A stretch of DNA of 64,000 nt from Prochlorococcus sp. AG-442-B03 (GCA_003212395.1 QCPU01000001.1:1-64000); one strand, 5' to 3'; shown: positions 1 to 10,763, numbered from the stretch's first letter. Notes: a model not told the origin generated them from the letters alone. Made by a program: numbers and translations.

Positions 1-591
1 GACCATTCCATAAAGAAAACCAGTAGCTTTAATATCAACTAAAATCAAATCTTCTACTCTTTTAATATCTATATTTTTGATTTTTGTAATAGAGTTTATT
101 CTATTACTACCACTTTTCTGAAAAGCAAAAAAATCATGTTCTCCTTCCATTTTCTTTGATGCATTTAACATTAAAACTTCATCTAATACTTTTTGATACC
201 TATGCCATGACCAATTATTGATGAACAAGTTAGGGAATTGACTGTTATTAATTACATATCGATAATGTCTATACATTGCTGAATAGCATGCATGCCAACT
301 ATCTTTAACCTCAACTGATTCTAAGATTCTAATTGTTGAGGGTAAAAGACTATTTAAGACATCAGAATAACTATTTCCTGGGATAACACAATTAACATCA
401 AAGTGCACTACTTGGCCTGATGCATGAACGCCAGCATCAGTCCTGCCTGCTGCAAAAGTCTTTACTGTATGATTTGTAATCTTTAAGAGAGCTCTGTCTA
501 AAATTTCTTGAACAGTACTTGCATTTTTTTGTTTTTGCCAACCTGAATAATGAGATCCATCATATTGGACTAATAAAGCTACCCTTTTCAA
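1..591 (-). CDS. truA: tRNA pseudouridine synthase A (3' end cut by window)
   Basis: Isomerises uridines 38-40 in the tRNA anticodon arm to pseudouridine. The translation carries the family motif AAGRTDAGVHA, with the catalytic Asp at about residue 52, and an early QYDGSHYSGWQ segment typical of TruA. The start is TTG at 591: the same frame has a stop at 601-603 and no ATG or GTG between, and the residues that follow fit the family N-terminus. The C-terminus lies beyond the left window edge. It is the last visible gene of the ribosomal operon, 36 bp after rplQ, as in other cyanobacteria. Confidence 0.93.
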   Translation of the reverse strand, partial: MKRVALLVQYDGSHYSGWQKQKNASTVQEILDRALLKITNHTVKTFAAGRTDAGVHASGQVVHFDVNCVIPGNSYSDVLNSLLPSTIRILESVEVKDSWHACYSAMYRHYRYVINNSQFPNLFINNWSWHRYQKVLDEVLMLNASKKMEGEHDFFAFQKSGSNRINSITKIKNIDIKRVEDLILVDIKATGFLYGMV

Positions 592-627
592 AAGTTTTTT
601 TTAGTAAAAGCCCTTTTTTTAACAAAC

Positions 628-978
628 TTAAACAAGCTCAATTATGGCCATCTGAGCGTTATCACCTTTTCTAGATACAGTTCTGACTATGCGTGTATAA
701 CCACCATTTCTATCTCCATATCTTTCCTTTGCTTTTTCAAATAATGAATGAACTAATTTTTTATCATAAATATATCCAATAGCCCTTCTCCTTGAAGCCA
801 AACTTCCATCTTTGGCGAGTGAAATCATTCTTTCAGCTTCATTTCTTAAAGCTTTTGCCCGAGCTTTTGTTGTTGTTACTCTACCTTCCCTAATTAATTG
901 TGTAGTTAAACCTCTTAGAAGTGCTTTCCTCTGGTCAGCTGGTTTACTTAATAATGGAATTCTAAGTTGATGTCTCAT
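628..978 (-). CDS. rplQ: 50S ribosomal protein L17
   Basis: L17 is a structural protein of the large subunit near the peptide exit tunnel. The 116-residue product starts [20 protein letters not shown] and keeps the basic N-terminal region ([17 protein letters not shown]) and the C-terminal segment containing GGYTRIVR that define the family. Length is normal for the short bacterial form. It follows rpoA by 14 bp, the usual alpha operon order, so the two are almost certainly cotranscribed. Confidence 0.97.
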   Translation of the reverse strand: MRHQLRIPLLSKPADQRKALLRGLTTQLIREGRVTTTKARAKALRNEAERMISLAKDGSLASRRRAIGYIYDKKLVHSLFEKAKERYGDRNGGYTRIVRTVSRKGDNAQMAIIELV

Positions 979-992
979 AATCTTAAAAATGG

Positions 993-1931
993 TTAAACAG
1001 ATGTTCTGCTTTGTGGAATAGAAATACCGATGCGCTCAAGAGCCTCAATAACCTCATCTGCAGATTTAGAGCCAAAGTTCTTAATTTCAAGAAGATCTTC
1101 ATAGCTAAAGCCCATTAAATCCGAAACTGAGTTAACTTGAGCCCTTTTCAAACAATTATATGCTCTAACGGACAAGTTTAGTTCCTCCAGAGGAATTTGA
1201 GCTTCAGGAGATGGTTCAGGTTCTTCAGGAATTTCCTCAACCATTGTAACAGTAGCAAGGGGTTGGAAAAGTTCTATTAACTGATTTGCAGCTTCAGCAA
1301 TAGCATCGTCAGGACTTGTTGAACCATCTGTTACAACTTCCATTTTTAATCTTTCTCTTCCCGTTCCACCTTCTGCTACAGCAGTTTCATCAATCGTAAA
1401 ATTCACTCTCTTTACTGGCATAAATACAGCATCTATTTGAAGTAAATCAATAGCAGTTGTCTCTTCACTCTTACGATCTACGGGTCTATATCCAACACCC
1501 CTTTCAACATGGATTTCCAACTCTAAGTTATGACCCTCCTGAATAGTCGCGATAGGTTTTTCGCCATCAACAATTTCAACTTGAGAGGAGAATTGGATGT
1601 CATTAGCCTTCACCTCCATTGGACCACTCGCTACTAACCTACCGATTTCGAGCTCTGGATTAGAACTATTTATTGATAGTTGCTTGCAATTAAGAAGAAT
1701 ATCTAAAACGTCTTCTCTAACTCCAGGAATAGTGGCATATTCATGATTAATTCCTGCTATTCTTACTGCAGTAACTGCACTCCCTTCTAGTCCTCCCATA
1801 AGGACTCTTCTAAGGGAATTACCCAAAGTTGTAGCTTGTCCCCTTTCTAGAGGGCCAATTAAAAAAGTTGCTGTTTGGGAGCGATCATCTGCTATTTGAT
1901 GGTCGATTCTGTCAATCTGGTATTGCAACAC
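993..1931 (-). CDS. rpoA: RNA polymerase alpha subunit
   Basis: Scaffold subunit of RNA polymerase. The 312-residue product has an N-terminal assembly domain ([20 protein letters not shown] near residue 27, needed for dimerisation and beta contact), an acidic linker ([15 protein letters not shown]) and a C-terminal DNA/activator-binding domain ([17 protein letters not shown], then [15 protein letters not shown]). Start is GTG at 1931, giving the conserved LQYQIDRI N-terminus. Directly upstream, at 1953-1967, lies a T8-G7 homopolymer junction (+ strand), unusual in this A+T-rich sequence. Confidence 0.97.
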   Translation of the reverse strand: MLQYQIDRIDHQIADDRSQTATFLIGPLERGQATTLGNSLRRVLMGGLEGSAVTAVRIAGINHEYATIPGVREDVLDILLNCKQLSINSSNPELEIGRLVASGPMEVKANDIQFSSQVEIVDGEKPIATIQEGHNLELEIHVERGVGYRPVDRKSEETTAIDLLQIDAVFMPVKRVNFTIDETAVAEGGTGRERLKMEVVTDGSTSPDDAIAEAANQLIELFQPLATVTMVEEIPEEPEPSPEAQIPLEELNLSVRAYNCLKRAQVNSVSDLMGFSYEDLLEIKNFGSKSADEVIEALERIGISIPQSRTSV

Positions 1932-1984
1932 GGAAAATAATGAGGTTAAGAGTTTTTTTTGGGGGGGTTGAGAATGGTTAAGGC

Positions 1985-2377
1985 CTAAACGCGTCTCCGC
2001 TTAGGTCTTCTACATCCATTATGAGGTAATGGAGTTACATCTCTTATTAGAGTTATTTCTAATCCGGCCACTTGTAAAGCTCTTATGGCCGTTTCCCTAC
2101 CTGCGCCAGGCCCTCTAACAAGTACTTCTATTTGTCTCATACCTTGATCAAGTGCTCTTCTAGCTGCAGCTTCAGCAGCTGTTTGAGCAGCAAATGGCGT
2201 ACCTTTTCGAGCGCCTTTAAATCCACTTGCGCCTGCAGAAGACCAAGAAATTACATGACCAGAGGAATCAGTAATTGAGACGATAGTATTATTAAATGTA
2301 CTTTGGATATGTACCACACCATTGGGTACATTACGTTTAGATTTTTTTGAACCTGTTTTTTTTACTGTAGCTGCCAT
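1985..2377 (-). CDS. rpsK: 30S ribosomal protein S11
   Basis: S11 forms part of the platform of the small subunit near the E-site mRNA path. The 130-residue protein has the conserved [18 protein letters not shown] strand, the [20 protein letters not shown] loop and a basic C-terminus ([10 protein letters not shown]). Length matches the family. It sits between rpsM (43 bp upstream) and rpoA, in the standard alpha operon order. Confidence 0.97.
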   Translation of the reverse strand: MAATVKKTGSKKSKRNVPNGVVHIQSTFNNTIVSITDSSGHVISWSSAGASGFKGARKGTPFAAQTAAEAAARRALDQGMRQIEVLVRGPGAGRETAIRALQVAGLEITLIRDVTPLPHNGCRRPKRRRV

Positions 2378-2420
2378 GATGTTTTAATTTAATACTTTAG
2401 TTTGTAAATAGATTAGTTAT

Positions 2421-2786
2421 TTATTTTTTTCTTCCAGCAACTGTTTTCCTAGAACCCCGTCTTGTTCTTGCATTGGTTCTAGTTCTTTGACCTCTCACTG
2501 GAAGACTCATTCTATGTCTTCTTCCTCTTACACAACCTATATCTTGTAGACGTTTTAAAGCCATTCCTTCTTTTCTTCTTAAATCCCCTTCTAAAGTGAA
2601 TTCTTCTGTGGCACCTCTGAGCTTTTGAACATCAGAATCTGAAAGGTCTTTGACACGAGTATCGGGGTTTACACCCGTATTAGCAAGAATTAGCTTTGAT
2701 CTCGTTAAACCAATTCCATAGACGTATGTAAGTGCAATTTCAACTCGCTTTTCGCGAGGTATGTCAATTCCTGCAATCCTGGCCAC
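2421..2786 (-). CDS. rpsM: 30S ribosomal protein S13
   Basis: S13 lies in the head of the small subunit and contacts the P-site tRNA and the large subunit bridge B1. The 121-residue product begins [20 protein letters not shown] and shows the helix-two-turn-helix region [12 protein letters not shown] and the basic tail [20 protein letters not shown]. Length is typical. It follows rpmJ and precedes rpsK, as in other bacteria. Confidence 0.97.
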   Translation of the reverse strand: MARIAGIDIPREKRVEIALTYVYGIGLTRSKLILANTGVNPDTRVKDLSDSDVQKLRGATEEFTLEGDLRRKEGMALKRLQDIGCVRGRRHRMSLPVRGQRTRTNARTRRGSRKTVAGRKK

Positions 2787-2827
2787 GTGTTTTAAATAAG
2801 TAAAAGTTTGAATTTAAGGGTTGAAAT

Positions 2828-2944
2828 TTAACCCTGACGCTGTTTATTGCGAGGTCTTTTCTTGTTAATAACATAGATTTTACCTCTTCTCCTCACGATC
2901 TGATCGTCAGGACTAATTTTTTTGACTGAAGATCTGACCTTCAT
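2828..2944 (-). CDS. rpmJ: 50S ribosomal protein L36, zinc-ligand-free form
   Basis: A 38-residue protein of the large subunit. The translation begins [10 protein letters not shown] and ends RPRNKQRQG, matching L36 at both ends. The four positions that bind zinc in the standard form (Cys11, Cys14, Cys27, His33) are Ser, Asp, Asn and Asn here, so this is a C-minus L36 that should not need zinc. It lies between adk and rpsM at the usual place. infA, which often sits here in other bacteria, is absent from the spacer. Confidence 0.93.
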   Translation of the reverse strand: MKVRSSVKKISPDDQIVRRRGKIYVINKKRPRNKQRQG

Positions 2945-2989
2945 AGGGGTTTAACAAAGTAAACATTAATACTATATTCTACATCATCA

Positions 2990-3538
2990 TCAAGCCATTT
3001 TTTGTTTGATATCAGAGGAAATGGTTTTTAAATCTCTATCGGCATTAATATATTCTAACAATGAGAGATCCTTAAAATATTGAATTAATGGTTCTGTAGT
3101 TTTTTTATAAATGTCAACTCTTGTTCTAATTGTCTCTTCCGTATCATCTTTTCTCCCTCTTAAAAGCAAACGCTTAATAAGTACTTCTTCTGGAATATCT
3201 AAATAAAAAACTAATTCCAAAGGTTGATTTATTTCATTCAAGACTTCATTCAATGAATTTGCTTGAGATAAATTTCTTGGGTAACCATCTAGAATCCAAC
3301 CTTTATTATCCCTGACTAAATTTTGTCTTACTATCTTTAATACAAGTTCATCACTAACAAGTTCGCCTCTATTCATAATATCCTTTACCTGAATACCAAG
3401 GGTAGTATTCATTTCGATTTCTTTTCTTAATAATTCACCAGTAGAAAGGTGTAAGTAAGAATTAGTTTGACTTAGCAATTCCGCTTGAGTCCCTTTTCCT
3501 GCTCCAGGAGCTCCTAAAAATAGTAAATGTTTCTTCAT
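2990..3538 (-). CDS. adk: adenylate kinase
   Basis: Catalyses ATP + AMP = 2 ADP in the cytoplasm. The 182-residue product has the P-loop GAPGAGKGT at residues 9-17, the AMP-binding segment [11 protein letters not shown], the WILDGYPRN motif and an arginine-rich LID region (LLLRGRKDD). It is of the short-LID type with no zinc-binding cysteines, normal in cyanobacteria. Its start codon abuts the secY stop, so translation of the two is probably coupled. It lies in the same secY-adk-rpmJ context as in many bacteria. Confidence 0.96.
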   Translation of the reverse strand: MKKHLLFLGAPGAGKGTQAELLSQTNSYLHLSTGELLRKEIEMNTTLGIQVKDIMNRGELVSDELVLKIVRQNLVRDNKGWILDGYPRNLSQANSLNEVLNEINQPLELVFYLDIPEEVLIKRLLLRGRKDDTEETIRTRVDIYKKTTEPLIQYFKDLSLLEYINADRDLKTISSDIKQKMA

Positions 3539-4857
3539 TAATTGTTAATTAGTCCCTCATACCTTTGTGAAATAACATAAGTTTGAATTTGCTTAGCAGT
3601 ATCTATAGCAACACCTACAAGGATAAGTAATGAAGTTGCTCCTAAACCTTGAAAGGTCTGAACATTTGTAGCTCTCTCTACTGCAGCTGGGATTATAGCT
3701 ACTGAACCCAGAAATAATCCTCCCAATAAAGTCAACCTATTTTGTATACCTGATAGGTACTTTGCTGTATTAGTTCCTGGTCTAACTCCTGGTATCGCTA
3801 CTCCTCCTTTCTTTAAATTTGAAGCCACATCAACTGGATTGATAGTAAGAGATGCATAAAAATAGGAGAACCCCAAAATTAAGGAGAAAAATGTAAGAGC
3901 ATATGGCCATGGATTAGAAGATCCGGGATTTAAACTACTTGCTAACTTGATTAAGACTGGATTGCCCGTAACATTTGCAATAGTTATAGGTAAAAAGATT
4001 AAAGCAGATGCAAATATGATAGGCATGACTCCTCCTGCATTTAATTTCAAAGGTAAATAACTTTGCCTTGTAGGAAGTAGTGTTGAATTTCCTATCTGCC
4101 TTTTTGCACTAACAATAGGAATGCGTCTTGCTCCCTCTTGGACAAAAATGATCCCAACAATTGTCAGCAAAAATACTCCAAGTAAAACTGCTATACCTAA
4201 AACATCTCCTCTATCGCCAGTTTGAGCTTTCTCAATGGTTGAACTTAAAGCCTTAGGTAAAGTCGAAACAATATTCAAAAAAATTACCAGTGAAGCTCCC
4301 TGACCTATCCCTTTTTCCGTAATAATTTCACTAAACCACATTACCAACATTGAGCCAGTAACCAAGGCAATAGAGGTTTGCAAGACAAATGTAGTTTCAC
4401 TTATCCCCTGAATAGCATATTGCCTGAGAATTAAGGAAAAAATTATACTTTGCAAAAAACCCCATCCTAATGAAACATATCTTGTTATTTGAGCAATTTT
4501 TCTTCTTCCCGCTTCTCCTTCATTTTTTTGTAAATCTTCAAGCACAGGTAATGAAGCTGTGAGAAGCTGAATAATAATTGATGCGTTGATAAATGGAAGT
4601 ATGCCTAATGCAAATATTCCTAAGGTTGAAATTCCTCCTCCAGTAAAAATATCTAAAAAACCTATTAATTGCCCCCCTTGATCTATAAAACTTTTAAAAG
4701 CAACCCTATCAATACCAGGCATAGGAATGTATATACCGAGTCTTACTAAGAGGAGAAGACTTAAAGTAGTTAAAACTCTACTCCTTAACTCTTTATTTAA
4801 AAATAATTGGGAAAGTATTTCAGAAGCGCTAGGATTTCTACTTTTGTTGACAAACAT
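3538..4857 (-). CDS. secY: protein translocase subunit SecY
   Basis: Channel subunit of the Sec translocon in the cytoplasmic and thylakoid membranes. The 439-residue protein has about ten hydrophobic segments. Family landmarks are [12 protein letters not shown] near residue 39, the plug region [18 protein letters not shown] and the cytoplasmic loop [17 protein letters not shown]. It lies 29 bp after rplO and overlaps adk by one base. Length and order are those of the bacterial spc operon. Confidence 0.97.
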   Translation of the reverse strand: MFVNKSRNPSASEILSQLFLNKELRSRVLTTLSLLLLVRLGIYIPMPGIDRVAFKSFIDQGGQLIGFLDIFTGGGISTLGIFALGILPFINASIIIQLLTASLPVLEDLQKNEGEAGRRKIAQITRYVSLGWGFLQSIIFSLILRQYAIQGISETTFVLQTSIALVTGSMLVMWFSEIITEKGIGQGASLVIFLNIVSTLPKALSSTIEKAQTGDRGDVLGIAVLLGVFLLTIVGIIFVQEGARRIPIVSAKRQIGNSTLLPTRQSYLPLKLNAGGVMPIIFASALIFLPITIANVTGNPVLIKLASSLNPGSSNPWPYALTFFSLILGFSYFYASLTINPVDVASNLKKGGVAIPGVRPGTNTAKYLSGIQNRLTLLGGLFLGSVAIIPAAVERATNVQTFQGLGATSLLILVGVAIDTAKQIQTYVISQRYEGLINN

Positions 4858-4886
4858 TTTGAAGCTTACCTAAATTTTTAGTAAAT

Positions 4887-5345
4887 TTATTTATTATTTA
4901 TAAGCTCGCAGGATCCACCTGCGTCCTCAATTTTTTGTTTCGCAACTTTCGTGAATGCATGGGCTTGTACTTTTAACTTTACATTAAGTTTTCCGTTACC
5001 AAGGATTTTTAAAGGAAATTTTGGCTTGAAGATTAATCCTTTTTTAACTAGTGAGTCTAAATTAACAGTATCGTTATCTTCGAAATCGTTTAATTTTTCT
5101 AAATTAATTATGGAAAAGTTCTTTTGATTAATTATTTCAAAATGCTTTAATTTTGGAACTCTTCTATATAGTGGCATTTGGCCACCTTCAAAACCTGGAC
5201 GTGTGGGCCTTCCAGAACGTGACTTTTGTCCTCTCATTCCAAAACCACATGAAGCACCCTGACCGGCTGCAATACCTCTACCCTTTCTTAATTTTTTCTT
5301 TCTAGAGCCAGAGTTTGATTTTAGTGTATTTAATGTTGAAGTCAT
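4887..5345 (-). CDS. rplO: 50S ribosomal protein L15
   Basis: L15 is a late-assembly protein of the large subunit. The Gly/Arg-rich N-terminal region ([20 protein letters not shown], then [20 protein letters not shown]) is diagnostic. The ATG at 5345 is preferred over an in-frame TTG at 5354, because it gives the usual [12 protein letters not shown]-terminus and clears the rpsE stop by 5 bp. The product has 152 residues, close to the family norm. Confidence 0.95.
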   Translation of the reverse strand: MTSTLNTLKSNSGSRKKKLRKGRGIAAGQGASCGFGMRGQKSRSGRPTRPGFEGGQMPLYRRVPKLKHFEIINQKNFSIINLEKLNDFEDNDTVNLDSLVKKGLIFKPKFPLKILGNGKLNVKLKVQAHAFTKVAKQKIEDAGGSCELINNK

Positions 5346-5350
5346 AATTT

Positions 5351-5974
5351 TCAAGAATAGAGCTGTTCAAGTGAGATGCCTCTCTCTCTTGAGGCAGATT
5401 TGTGTGTTCTTAATTGAGATAAAGCGACCATAGCTGCTCTTGCATTATTTAAGGGTGTTTTACTACCCAATCTTTTTGCTAAGACATTTTTTATGCCGGC
5501 TAATTCTAAAACTGTTCTTATTGAACCACCAGCAATTACACCTGTACCTGGGGCAGCTGGTCTGATTAGTACATTAGCAGCACCATCTCGACCTTTAGAT
5601 AAAGTTGGTATTGAATTATTTGGGGTTAAGGGAACTCTAACAAGATTCTTTTTACCATCTGAAACTCCCTTTCTCACAGCACCAATTACATCTCCAGCTT
5701 TACCAACTCCAACTCCAACTTGACCTTTCTCATTGCCTACAACAACAATTGCTCTAAAACTCATTTTTTTTCCTCCCTTAACAGTTTTAGATACGCGACT
5801 TATTTGAACAACTCTTTCTTGCCAATCAGAATCTCTCTCTAGATTTTTCGAATCGCCTCTTCTATTTCTCTTTCGGTCGTTATTACGATTATTCTTTTTT
5901 TGTTCCATAGGCATAGCTCCAGGAACGCTATTGTTATTGGATTTAATTTCTTGTTTTGTTGGAGTGTCAGTCAT
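5351..5974 (-). CDS. rpsE: 30S ribosomal protein S5
   Basis: S5 helps control decoding accuracy and mRNA unwinding at the entry channel. The dsRNA-binding-like domain ([19 protein letters not shown], then [18 protein letters not shown]) and the C-terminal domain ([19 protein letters not shown]) are clear. The 207-residue length exceeds the E. coli protein because of a Lys/Asn/Arg-rich N-terminal extension of roughly 45 residues, common in cyanobacterial S5. It lies in the rplR-rpsE-rplO order. Confidence 0.97.
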   Translation of the reverse strand: MTDTPTKQEIKSNNNSVPGAMPMEQKKNNRNNDRKRNRRGDSKNLERDSDWQERVVQISRVSKTVKGGKKMSFRAIVVVGNEKGQVGVGVGKAGDVIGAVRKGVSDGKKNLVRVPLTPNNSIPTLSKGRDGAANVLIRPAAPGTGVIAGGSIRTVLELAGIKNVLAKRLGSKTPLNNARAAMVALSQLRTHKSASRERGISLEQLYS

Positions 5975-5989
5975 AGTAAAAATTAAAAG

Positions 5990-6358
5990 TTAGAATTCTA
6001 GGCCGGCTTCACGAGCAGCATCAGCAAGTGCTTTAACTCTACCGTGATATAAATTACCTCCACGGTCAAAAATTACTTGCTTAATACCTTTTTTTATTGC
6101 TCTCTTTGCTAATAATTCTCCAACAATAGAAGAAGAATTACAATCTGAAGGTAATTTCTCAGATTTTTCTCTTAATTCTTTATCAACAGTTGAAGCTGAG
6201 CAAATAGTTTTTTGAGAGCTATCATCTATAACCTGGGCATAAATATGGTTATTAGAGCGAAAAACAGACAATCTTGGACGCGTTGCATCTCCAATTAAGA
6301 GCCTTCTTAATCTTTTATGTCTTTTTTGAGTTTTTAGTTTCCTAGAAAGTTTGGTCAT
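5990..6358 (-). CDS. rplR: 50S ribosomal protein L18
   Basis: L18 binds 5S rRNA in the central protuberance. The 122-residue product has the basic N-terminus ([13 protein letters not shown]), the motif [20 protein letters not shown] and the C-terminal [26 protein letters not shown] (shown here only as a landmark at roughly residues 96-121). Length is standard. It is 15 bp from each neighbour, rplF upstream and rpsE downstream. Confidence 0.96.
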   Translation of the reverse strand: MTKLSRKLKTQKRHKRLRRLLIGDATRPRLSVFRSNNHIYAQVIDDSSQKTICSASTVDKELREKSEKLPSDCNSSSIVGELLAKRAIKKGIKQVIFDRGGNLYHGRVKALADAAREAGLEF

Positions 6359-6373
6359 TTTTTTAAATTGGAA

Positions 6374-6913
6374 TTATTTTTTGCCAGATTTACCAGCTTT
6401 TCTGAGAATTCTCTCATCATGATATTTAATTCCTTTACCTTTGTATGGCTCTGGAGGTCTTATTGATCTGATTTTTGCTGCTTCATTGCCAACAATCTCC
6501 TTATCAATTCCAGATACGGTAACGTTTGTATTACTCTCAACTTTGTATGTTATACCATCAGGGGGGATCATTTCTACAGGATGACTATATCCTGCACTAA
6601 CAACAAGATTTTTACCTTTTACTTGTGCTCTGGATCCAACGCCTACAATTTCCAGTTTTTTTGAAAAACCTTGACTAACCCCTTCAACCATATTTGCAAT
6701 TAAGGCTCTACATAACCCATGTCTTTGCCTTGAAAATATTTTAGTGGTAGTAGGAATTACGACAACAGTATTATCTTTTTTATCGAAACTAACTCCCTCC
6801 GGCATCTGACGTTTTAACTCACCCTTAGGGCCTTTAACTATAACTGTTAATCCATCAATATCAACAGTTACCTTATCTGGTATCGGCACTGGTGTTTTTC
6901 CAAGTCTTGACAT
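6374..6913 (-). CDS. rplF: 50S ribosomal protein L6
   Basis: L6 lies near the factor-binding site of the large subunit. The 179-residue protein begins [17 protein letters not shown] and contains the two repeated L6 folds, with the C-terminal signature [13 protein letters not shown] followed by a basic tail. Length and position between rpsH and rplR are standard. Confidence 0.97.
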   Translation of the reverse strand: MSRLGKTPVPIPDKVTVDIDGLTVIVKGPKGELKRQMPEGVSFDKKDNTVVVIPTTTKIFSRQRHGLCRALIANMVEGVSQGFSKKLEIVGVGSRAQVKGKNLVVSAGYSHPVEMIPPDGITYKVESNTNVTVSGIDKEIVGNEAAKIRSIRPPEPYKGKGIKYHDERILRKAGKSGKK

Positions 6914-6925
6914 GATTAATCCTCC

Positions 6926-7327
6926 TTAATAAACATAGCAAAGTACTTCACCACCTATACCTTGCTTCCGAGCATCACGATCACTCATGACACCTTTAGA
7001 AGTGGATATGATAGCAACTCCGAGACCTCCAAGAACTTTTGGTAAACCTCTAGTATTTTTATAAATTCTCAAACCAGGTTTACTAACTCTTTGCATAGAT
7101 CGAATAGTAGGGAATTTGTTTTTGCCACTATATTTCAGACCAAGTATTATTTGTGATTTATAGCCTTCACCTTCCTCATTAATATCAGAAATGAAACCCT
7201 CTTTTTGAAGCACTTTAGCGATACTTAAGGACATTTTTGAACCTGGGATTGTTGTGGTTGTATGCTTTTTTTGACTCGCATTTCTAATTCGAGTGAGCAT
7301 ATCTGAAATAGGATCGTGATTTGACAT
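6926..7327 (-). CDS. rpsH: 30S ribosomal protein S8
   Basis: S8 is a primary binder of the 16S rRNA central domain and the classical repressor of the spc operon in E. coli. The 133-residue protein shows [15 protein letters not shown] at the N-terminus and the C-terminal signature [20 protein letters not shown]. It follows rplE directly; no rpsN gene is present between them, unlike the E. coli order. Confidence 0.97.
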   Translation of the reverse strand: MSNHDPISDMLTRIRNASQKKHTTTTIPGSKMSLSIAKVLQKEGFISDINEEGEGYKSQIILGLKYSGKNKFPTIRSMQRVSKPGLRIYKNTRGLPKVLGGLGVAIISTSKGVMSDRDARKQGIGGEVLCYVY

Positions 7328-7336
7328 GGTTTTAAT

Positions 7337-7876
7337 TTAATTCTTACTAAAAGGCATTCCTAACTCCTGCAAAAGAGCTTTACCTTCTTGATCTGATTTT
7401 GCACTAGTGACAATAGTTATATCCATACCTCTTATTGAATCTATTTTATCAAAAGAGATTTCAGGAAAAATCAATTGCTCTTTCACTCCAACGGTGTAAT
7501 TTCCTCTTCCATCAAAACTTTTTGGATTAACTCCTCTAAAGTCTCTTATTCTTGGTAATGCTAGATTTATAAATCTCTCCAAAAAGGAATACATTCTGTC
7601 TCCTCTCAAAGTTACAGTACAACCAATCGGCATGCCCTCTCGAATTTTAAAACCCGCGATAGCTTTCTTAGCCCTAGTTACTAAAGCCTTTTGTCCTGTA
7701 ATTGTTGCCATTTCGTTTAAAGATGCTTCTAAAGCTTTTGAATTTGAAGCTGCCTCACCAAGACCTCTGTTAACGTTGACTTTAACAACTTTAGGTACTT
7801 GATGAATATTTTTAAGACCAAGGTCTTTTAAAAGTTTTGGTCTAATTGATTCTTTGTAGCGATTTTTTAGAGTCAT
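7337..7876 (-). CDS. rplE: 50S ribosomal protein L5
   Basis: L5 binds 5S rRNA and contacts the P-site tRNA. The 179-residue protein contains the conserved [38 protein letters not shown] and a [17 protein letters not shown] loop. Length matches the family. A 74-bp spacer separates it from rplX, one of the larger gaps in the operon. Confidence 0.97.
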   Translation of the reverse strand: MTLKNRYKESIRPKLLKDLGLKNIHQVPKVVKVNVNRGLGEAASNSKALEASLNEMATITGQKALVTRAKKAIAGFKIREGMPIGCTVTLRGDRMYSFLERFINLALPRIRDFRGVNPKSFDGRGNYTVGVKEQLIFPEISFDKIDSIRGMDITIVTSAKSDQEGKALLQELGMPFSKN

Positions 7877-7950
7877 AATTTTTTGTTAATTCTGGTCTTT
7901 GTCAGAATTGATAAATTAGAAAAAGTTGAAATCTAGTTTTTGATGAAAAA

Positions 7951-8307
7951 TTAATCAATTACTTCACCAGTTTTCTTCAATCTTCTTTTCTTAACCCCCT
8001 CTTTATCAATAAAGTATTCAATCTTACTTGTAAGATTTTTATCCTTTGAAAAGAACATTACATTTGATGCATGTAAAGATGCTTCTTCTGTAAGTATTCT
8101 TCCAGTTTCCCCTTCCTGAGTTGGTTTTACGTGTTTAGTCCTAAGGTTAATTCCTTTAACTACTACTCTATTTTCAAAAGGGATCGTTTTTAAAACCTCA
8201 CCAGTTTTCCCTTTGTCCTTGCCGTTAATTACTTTCACCAAATCTCCAGTTTTAATTCTCATTTTTATTCTCTGGAAATTTTTCTTTTGTTTTAATGAAT
8301 CCAACAT
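7951..8307 (-). CDS. rplX: 50S ribosomal protein L24
   Basis: L24 is an assembly initiator at the tunnel exit. The KOW motif ([20 protein letters not shown]) is near residues 19-38, and the strand [16 protein letters not shown] follows. The 118-residue product uses the ATG at 8307 and has a roughly 15-residue N-terminal addition before MRIKTGD, which is usual in picocyanobacteria; an internal ATG at MRIKTGD is a less likely alternative. Start directly follows the rplN stop. Confidence 0.94.
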   Translation of the reverse strand: MLDSLKQKKNFQRIKMRIKTGDLVKVINGKDKGKTGEVLKTIPFENRVVVKGINLRTKHVKPTQEGETGRILTEEASLHASNVMFFSKDKNLTSKIEYFIDKEGVKKRRLKKTGEVID

Positions 8308-8673
8308 TTAAATCACCTCCGGAGCAAGAGAAACAATCTTTGTATAATTTTTATCCCGTAGTTCTCTAGCTACAGGACCAAAGACTCTAGTACCTTTTGG
8401 ATTCTTATCTTCATTAATTAATACTGCAGCGTTGTCATCAAATCTTATTGAATTACCAGTATTTCTTCTTAATGTTGCTTTAGTTCTAACGATAACAGCT
8501 TTAACAACTTCAGATTTCTTAACCCCCATATTCGGAAGAGCATCTTTAACAGTTGCTACGATAACATCCCCAACATGTGCATACCTTCTATTAGAACCTA
8601 AAACTCTAATACATTGGAGTCTTTTTGCTCCGCTGTTATCCGCAACTGTCAAATAAGTTTCTTGTTGAATCAT
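8308..8673 (-). CDS. rplN: 50S ribosomal protein L14
   Basis: L14 forms an intersubunit bridge and binds 16S rRNA. The 121-residue protein begins [20 protein letters not shown] and has the signature [20 protein letters not shown] and [14 protein letters not shown]. It overlaps the end of rpsQ by 4 bp, an ATGA arrangement that suggests translational coupling. Confidence 0.97.
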
Positions 8674-8936
8674 TTTTTAACCTCCATAGCCTGACTTGTT
8701 TTATTGAGAATCTCTTCTATTGCCCATCTCTTATGAGCACTAAGCGGTCTAGTTTCTCTAATTTTAACTCGATCACCTAAAACACATGTATTTTCAGGAT
8801 CATGTGCCTTGTATCGTGTAGTTCTACTTACAATTTTTTTATAAGTGGGATGTGGATATCTGTTAATAACAGCAACAACAACTGTTTTGTCCATTTTGTC
8901 GCTGACAACAGTACCAATTCTTTCTTTAAGTGCCAT
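8670..8936 (-). CDS. rpsQ: 30S ribosomal protein S17
   Basis: S17 binds helix 11 of 16S rRNA early in assembly. The 88-residue product has the [19 protein letters not shown] strand and the signature [18 protein letters not shown]. Length is standard, with a short C-terminal tail. Order rpmC-rpsQ-rplN is the usual one; its stop overlaps the rplN start. Confidence 0.97.
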
Positions 8937-8945
8937 AACTAATAA

Positions 8946-9164
8946 TTAAGCAGAAGTAGTTTTAGAAGCAGATTGACTCTTACTGAGAGTAAGTAATTGC
9001 GCAACTTGTTTCTTGATGATTTTAAATTTATGAGTTTCATTGAGCTGTCTCGTAGCTTGCTTGAATCTCAAGTCAAAAAGATCTTTTCTTAATTGGTTAA
9101 TCTTTTCAGTAATTTGATCAGAATTTAATTTTTTAAATTCTTTAAAAGACTCTGAGTTTTTCAT
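8946..9164 (-). CDS. rpmC: 50S ribosomal protein L29
   Basis: L29 sits at the tunnel exit next to L23 and helps bind trigger factor and SRP. The 72-residue helical protein contains the family core [18 protein letters not shown]. Its start overlaps the rplP stop by 4 bp. Size and neighbourhood leave little doubt. Confidence 0.95.
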   Translation of the reverse strand: MKNSESFKEFKKLNSDQITEKINQLRKDLFDLRFKQATRQLNETHKFKIIKKQVAQLLTLSKSQSASKTTSA

Positions 9165-9634
9165 TGTTTAACCTCCTTTTGAGATTTTTTTAAATTTTCT
9201 TGGGAGGAATCATCTTGATTTTTATCAATGGAGATAAATTTAGTTTTTACAGGAAGTTTGTATTGAGCCAGACGCATAGCTTCCTTTGCAATTTCCTCAG
9301 TGATATCCTCACCACCCATTTCAAAAAGTATTCTTCCGGGTTTTACAACTGCGACCCAAAACTCTGGATTACCTTTACCAGAACCCATTCTAGTTTCGGC
9401 AGGTCTCATTGTTACAGGTTTATCAGGAAATATTCTTATCCAGATTTGACCACCACGTTTAATATATCTTGTCATAGCTCTTCTACTTGCTTCAATCTGA
9501 CGTGCAGTTACCCAGCCACAATCTTGAGCTTGGAGAGCAAATTGACCAAATGCAATTGTATTACCTTTTGAGGCTACCCCTCTCATTCTGCCTCTATGTT
9601 GTTTACGGAATTTAGTACGTTTTGGACTAAGCAT
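9161..9634 (-). CDS. rplP: 50S ribosomal protein L16
   Basis: L16 lies close to the A site and to the peptidyl transferase centre. The protein begins [19 protein letters not shown] and has [20 protein letters not shown] and [18 protein letters not shown]. It has 157 residues, longer than the usual ~137 because of a hydrophilic C-terminal tail (about residues 138-157). It follows rpsC by 11 bp. Confidence 0.97.
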   Translation of the reverse strand: MLSPKRTKFRKQHRGRMRGVASKGNTIAFGQFALQAQDCGWVTARQIEASRRAMTRYIKRGGQIWIRIFPDKPVTMRPAETRMGSGKGNPEFWVAVVKPGRILFEMGGEDITEEIAKEAMRLAQYKLPVKTKFISIDKNQDDSSQENLKKSQKEVKQ

Positions 9635-9645
9635 TTTTATACCTC

Positions 9646-10377
9646 CTATGAATTCTCATTTGAACGATCCTCAAATTGCTGAGGTCTTCTATTAGCTTTC
9701 CTCTTAGGGCTTGCACCCACAGGGACAGTTTGTTCTTCTTTAGGGAGAACTTCACCTTTGAAAACCCAAACTTTAATGCCTAGAACACCGTAAGTTGTAT
9801 TAGCTTCACGGGTTGCATAGTCAATTTCAGCTCTCAAAGTGTGCAATGGTACTCTACCTTCTCTAGTCCATTCAGTTCTAGCTATTTCAGCACCATTCAA
9901 CCTTCCCCCTACTTGAATTTTAAGACCTAAAACTCCAGCCCTTTGAGCCCTTTGTAAGGCCATCCTTATAGTTCTTCTAAAGGCAACTCTTTTTTCTAGT
10001 TGTTGCGCAATATATTCAGCTAGTAAAAAAGCATCGGCATCCACGCGTTCAACTTCGACAACGTTTATTCTGACTTGCCTAGTTCTATCCCCTATAGTTT
10101 TTTGAATGCCAGATCTTAATTCTTCAATACCACTACCTTGTCTTCCAACTATAACTCCTGGTCTTGCTGTTTTTAATTCAAGTTCCAGTTGGTCAGCTTT
10201 TCTAGCTATTAAAACATCGCTAATACCAGCTGCTCCATATTTTTTTTGTATGAAAGTACGAATTTTAAAATCTTCTTGAAGAAGAATTGGATATGTTTTC
10301 GAGGTAGCAAACCACTTAGAGCGATGCTCTTGTGTAATTCCTAATCTCAGTCCCGAAGGATGTATTTTATGTCCCAT
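9646..10377 (-). CDS. rpsC: 30S ribosomal protein S3
   Basis: S3 forms part of the mRNA entry channel. The 243-residue protein begins [14 protein letters not shown]. It has the KH domain around residues 60-100 ([15 protein letters not shown] at about 73-87) and the C-terminal domain [14 protein letters not shown]. Length is normal for cyanobacteria, with a basic C-terminal tail. Its first base is shared with the rplV stop. Confidence 0.97.
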   Translation of the reverse strand: MGHKIHPSGLRLGITQEHRSKWFATSKTYPILLQEDFKIRTFIQKKYGAAGISDVLIARKADQLELELKTARPGVIVGRQGSGIEELRSGIQKTIGDRTRQVRINVVEVERVDADAFLLAEYIAQQLEKRVAFRRTIRMALQRAQRAGVLGLKIQVGGRLNGAEIARTEWTREGRVPLHTLRAEIDYATREANTTYGVLGIKVWVFKGEVLPKEEQTVPVGASPKRKANRRPQQFEDRSNENS

Positions 10378-10763
10378 TAGCTTTGTACCTCCGCATTAGT
10401 TTGGGTAGAAGCAGATTCTACAGAAATGCTGATGTGGCAAGTCTGTTTTTTAATTGAAAACGCTCGACCTTGAGCTCTGGGCCTGTACCTTTTCATTACA
10501 GGACCACTATTAGCCCATGCAGAGGAAATCACTAAGGTAGATGGATCCATTCCAAGGTTATGTTCTGCATTAGCAACCGCAGATCTTAAAACTTTAGTAA
10601 TAGGGTCTGTAGATCTATAAGGCATAAATTCCAACATAATCAATGCATCTCTATAAGACCTACCCCTTATCTGATCCAAAACTCTTCTAACTTTAGAGGC
10701 TGATCCGCGAACATAATTCCCATGTGCAACGGCTGTTTTTTGTGTTTCAGGTGTTTTTGTCAT
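10377..10763 (-). CDS. rplV: 50S ribosomal protein L22
   Basis: L22 lines the peptide exit tunnel with an extended beta-hairpin. The 128-residue product has the core [37 protein letters not shown] and a [17 protein letters not shown] hairpin region. It has a short extension at each end compared with E. coli. It overlaps rpsS by 4 bp and rpsC by one base. Confidence 0.97.

Noticed and set aside
9200-9571. Plus-strand open frame across rplP
   Set aside because: It is antisense to a conserved ribosomal protein gene and its translation matches nothing.
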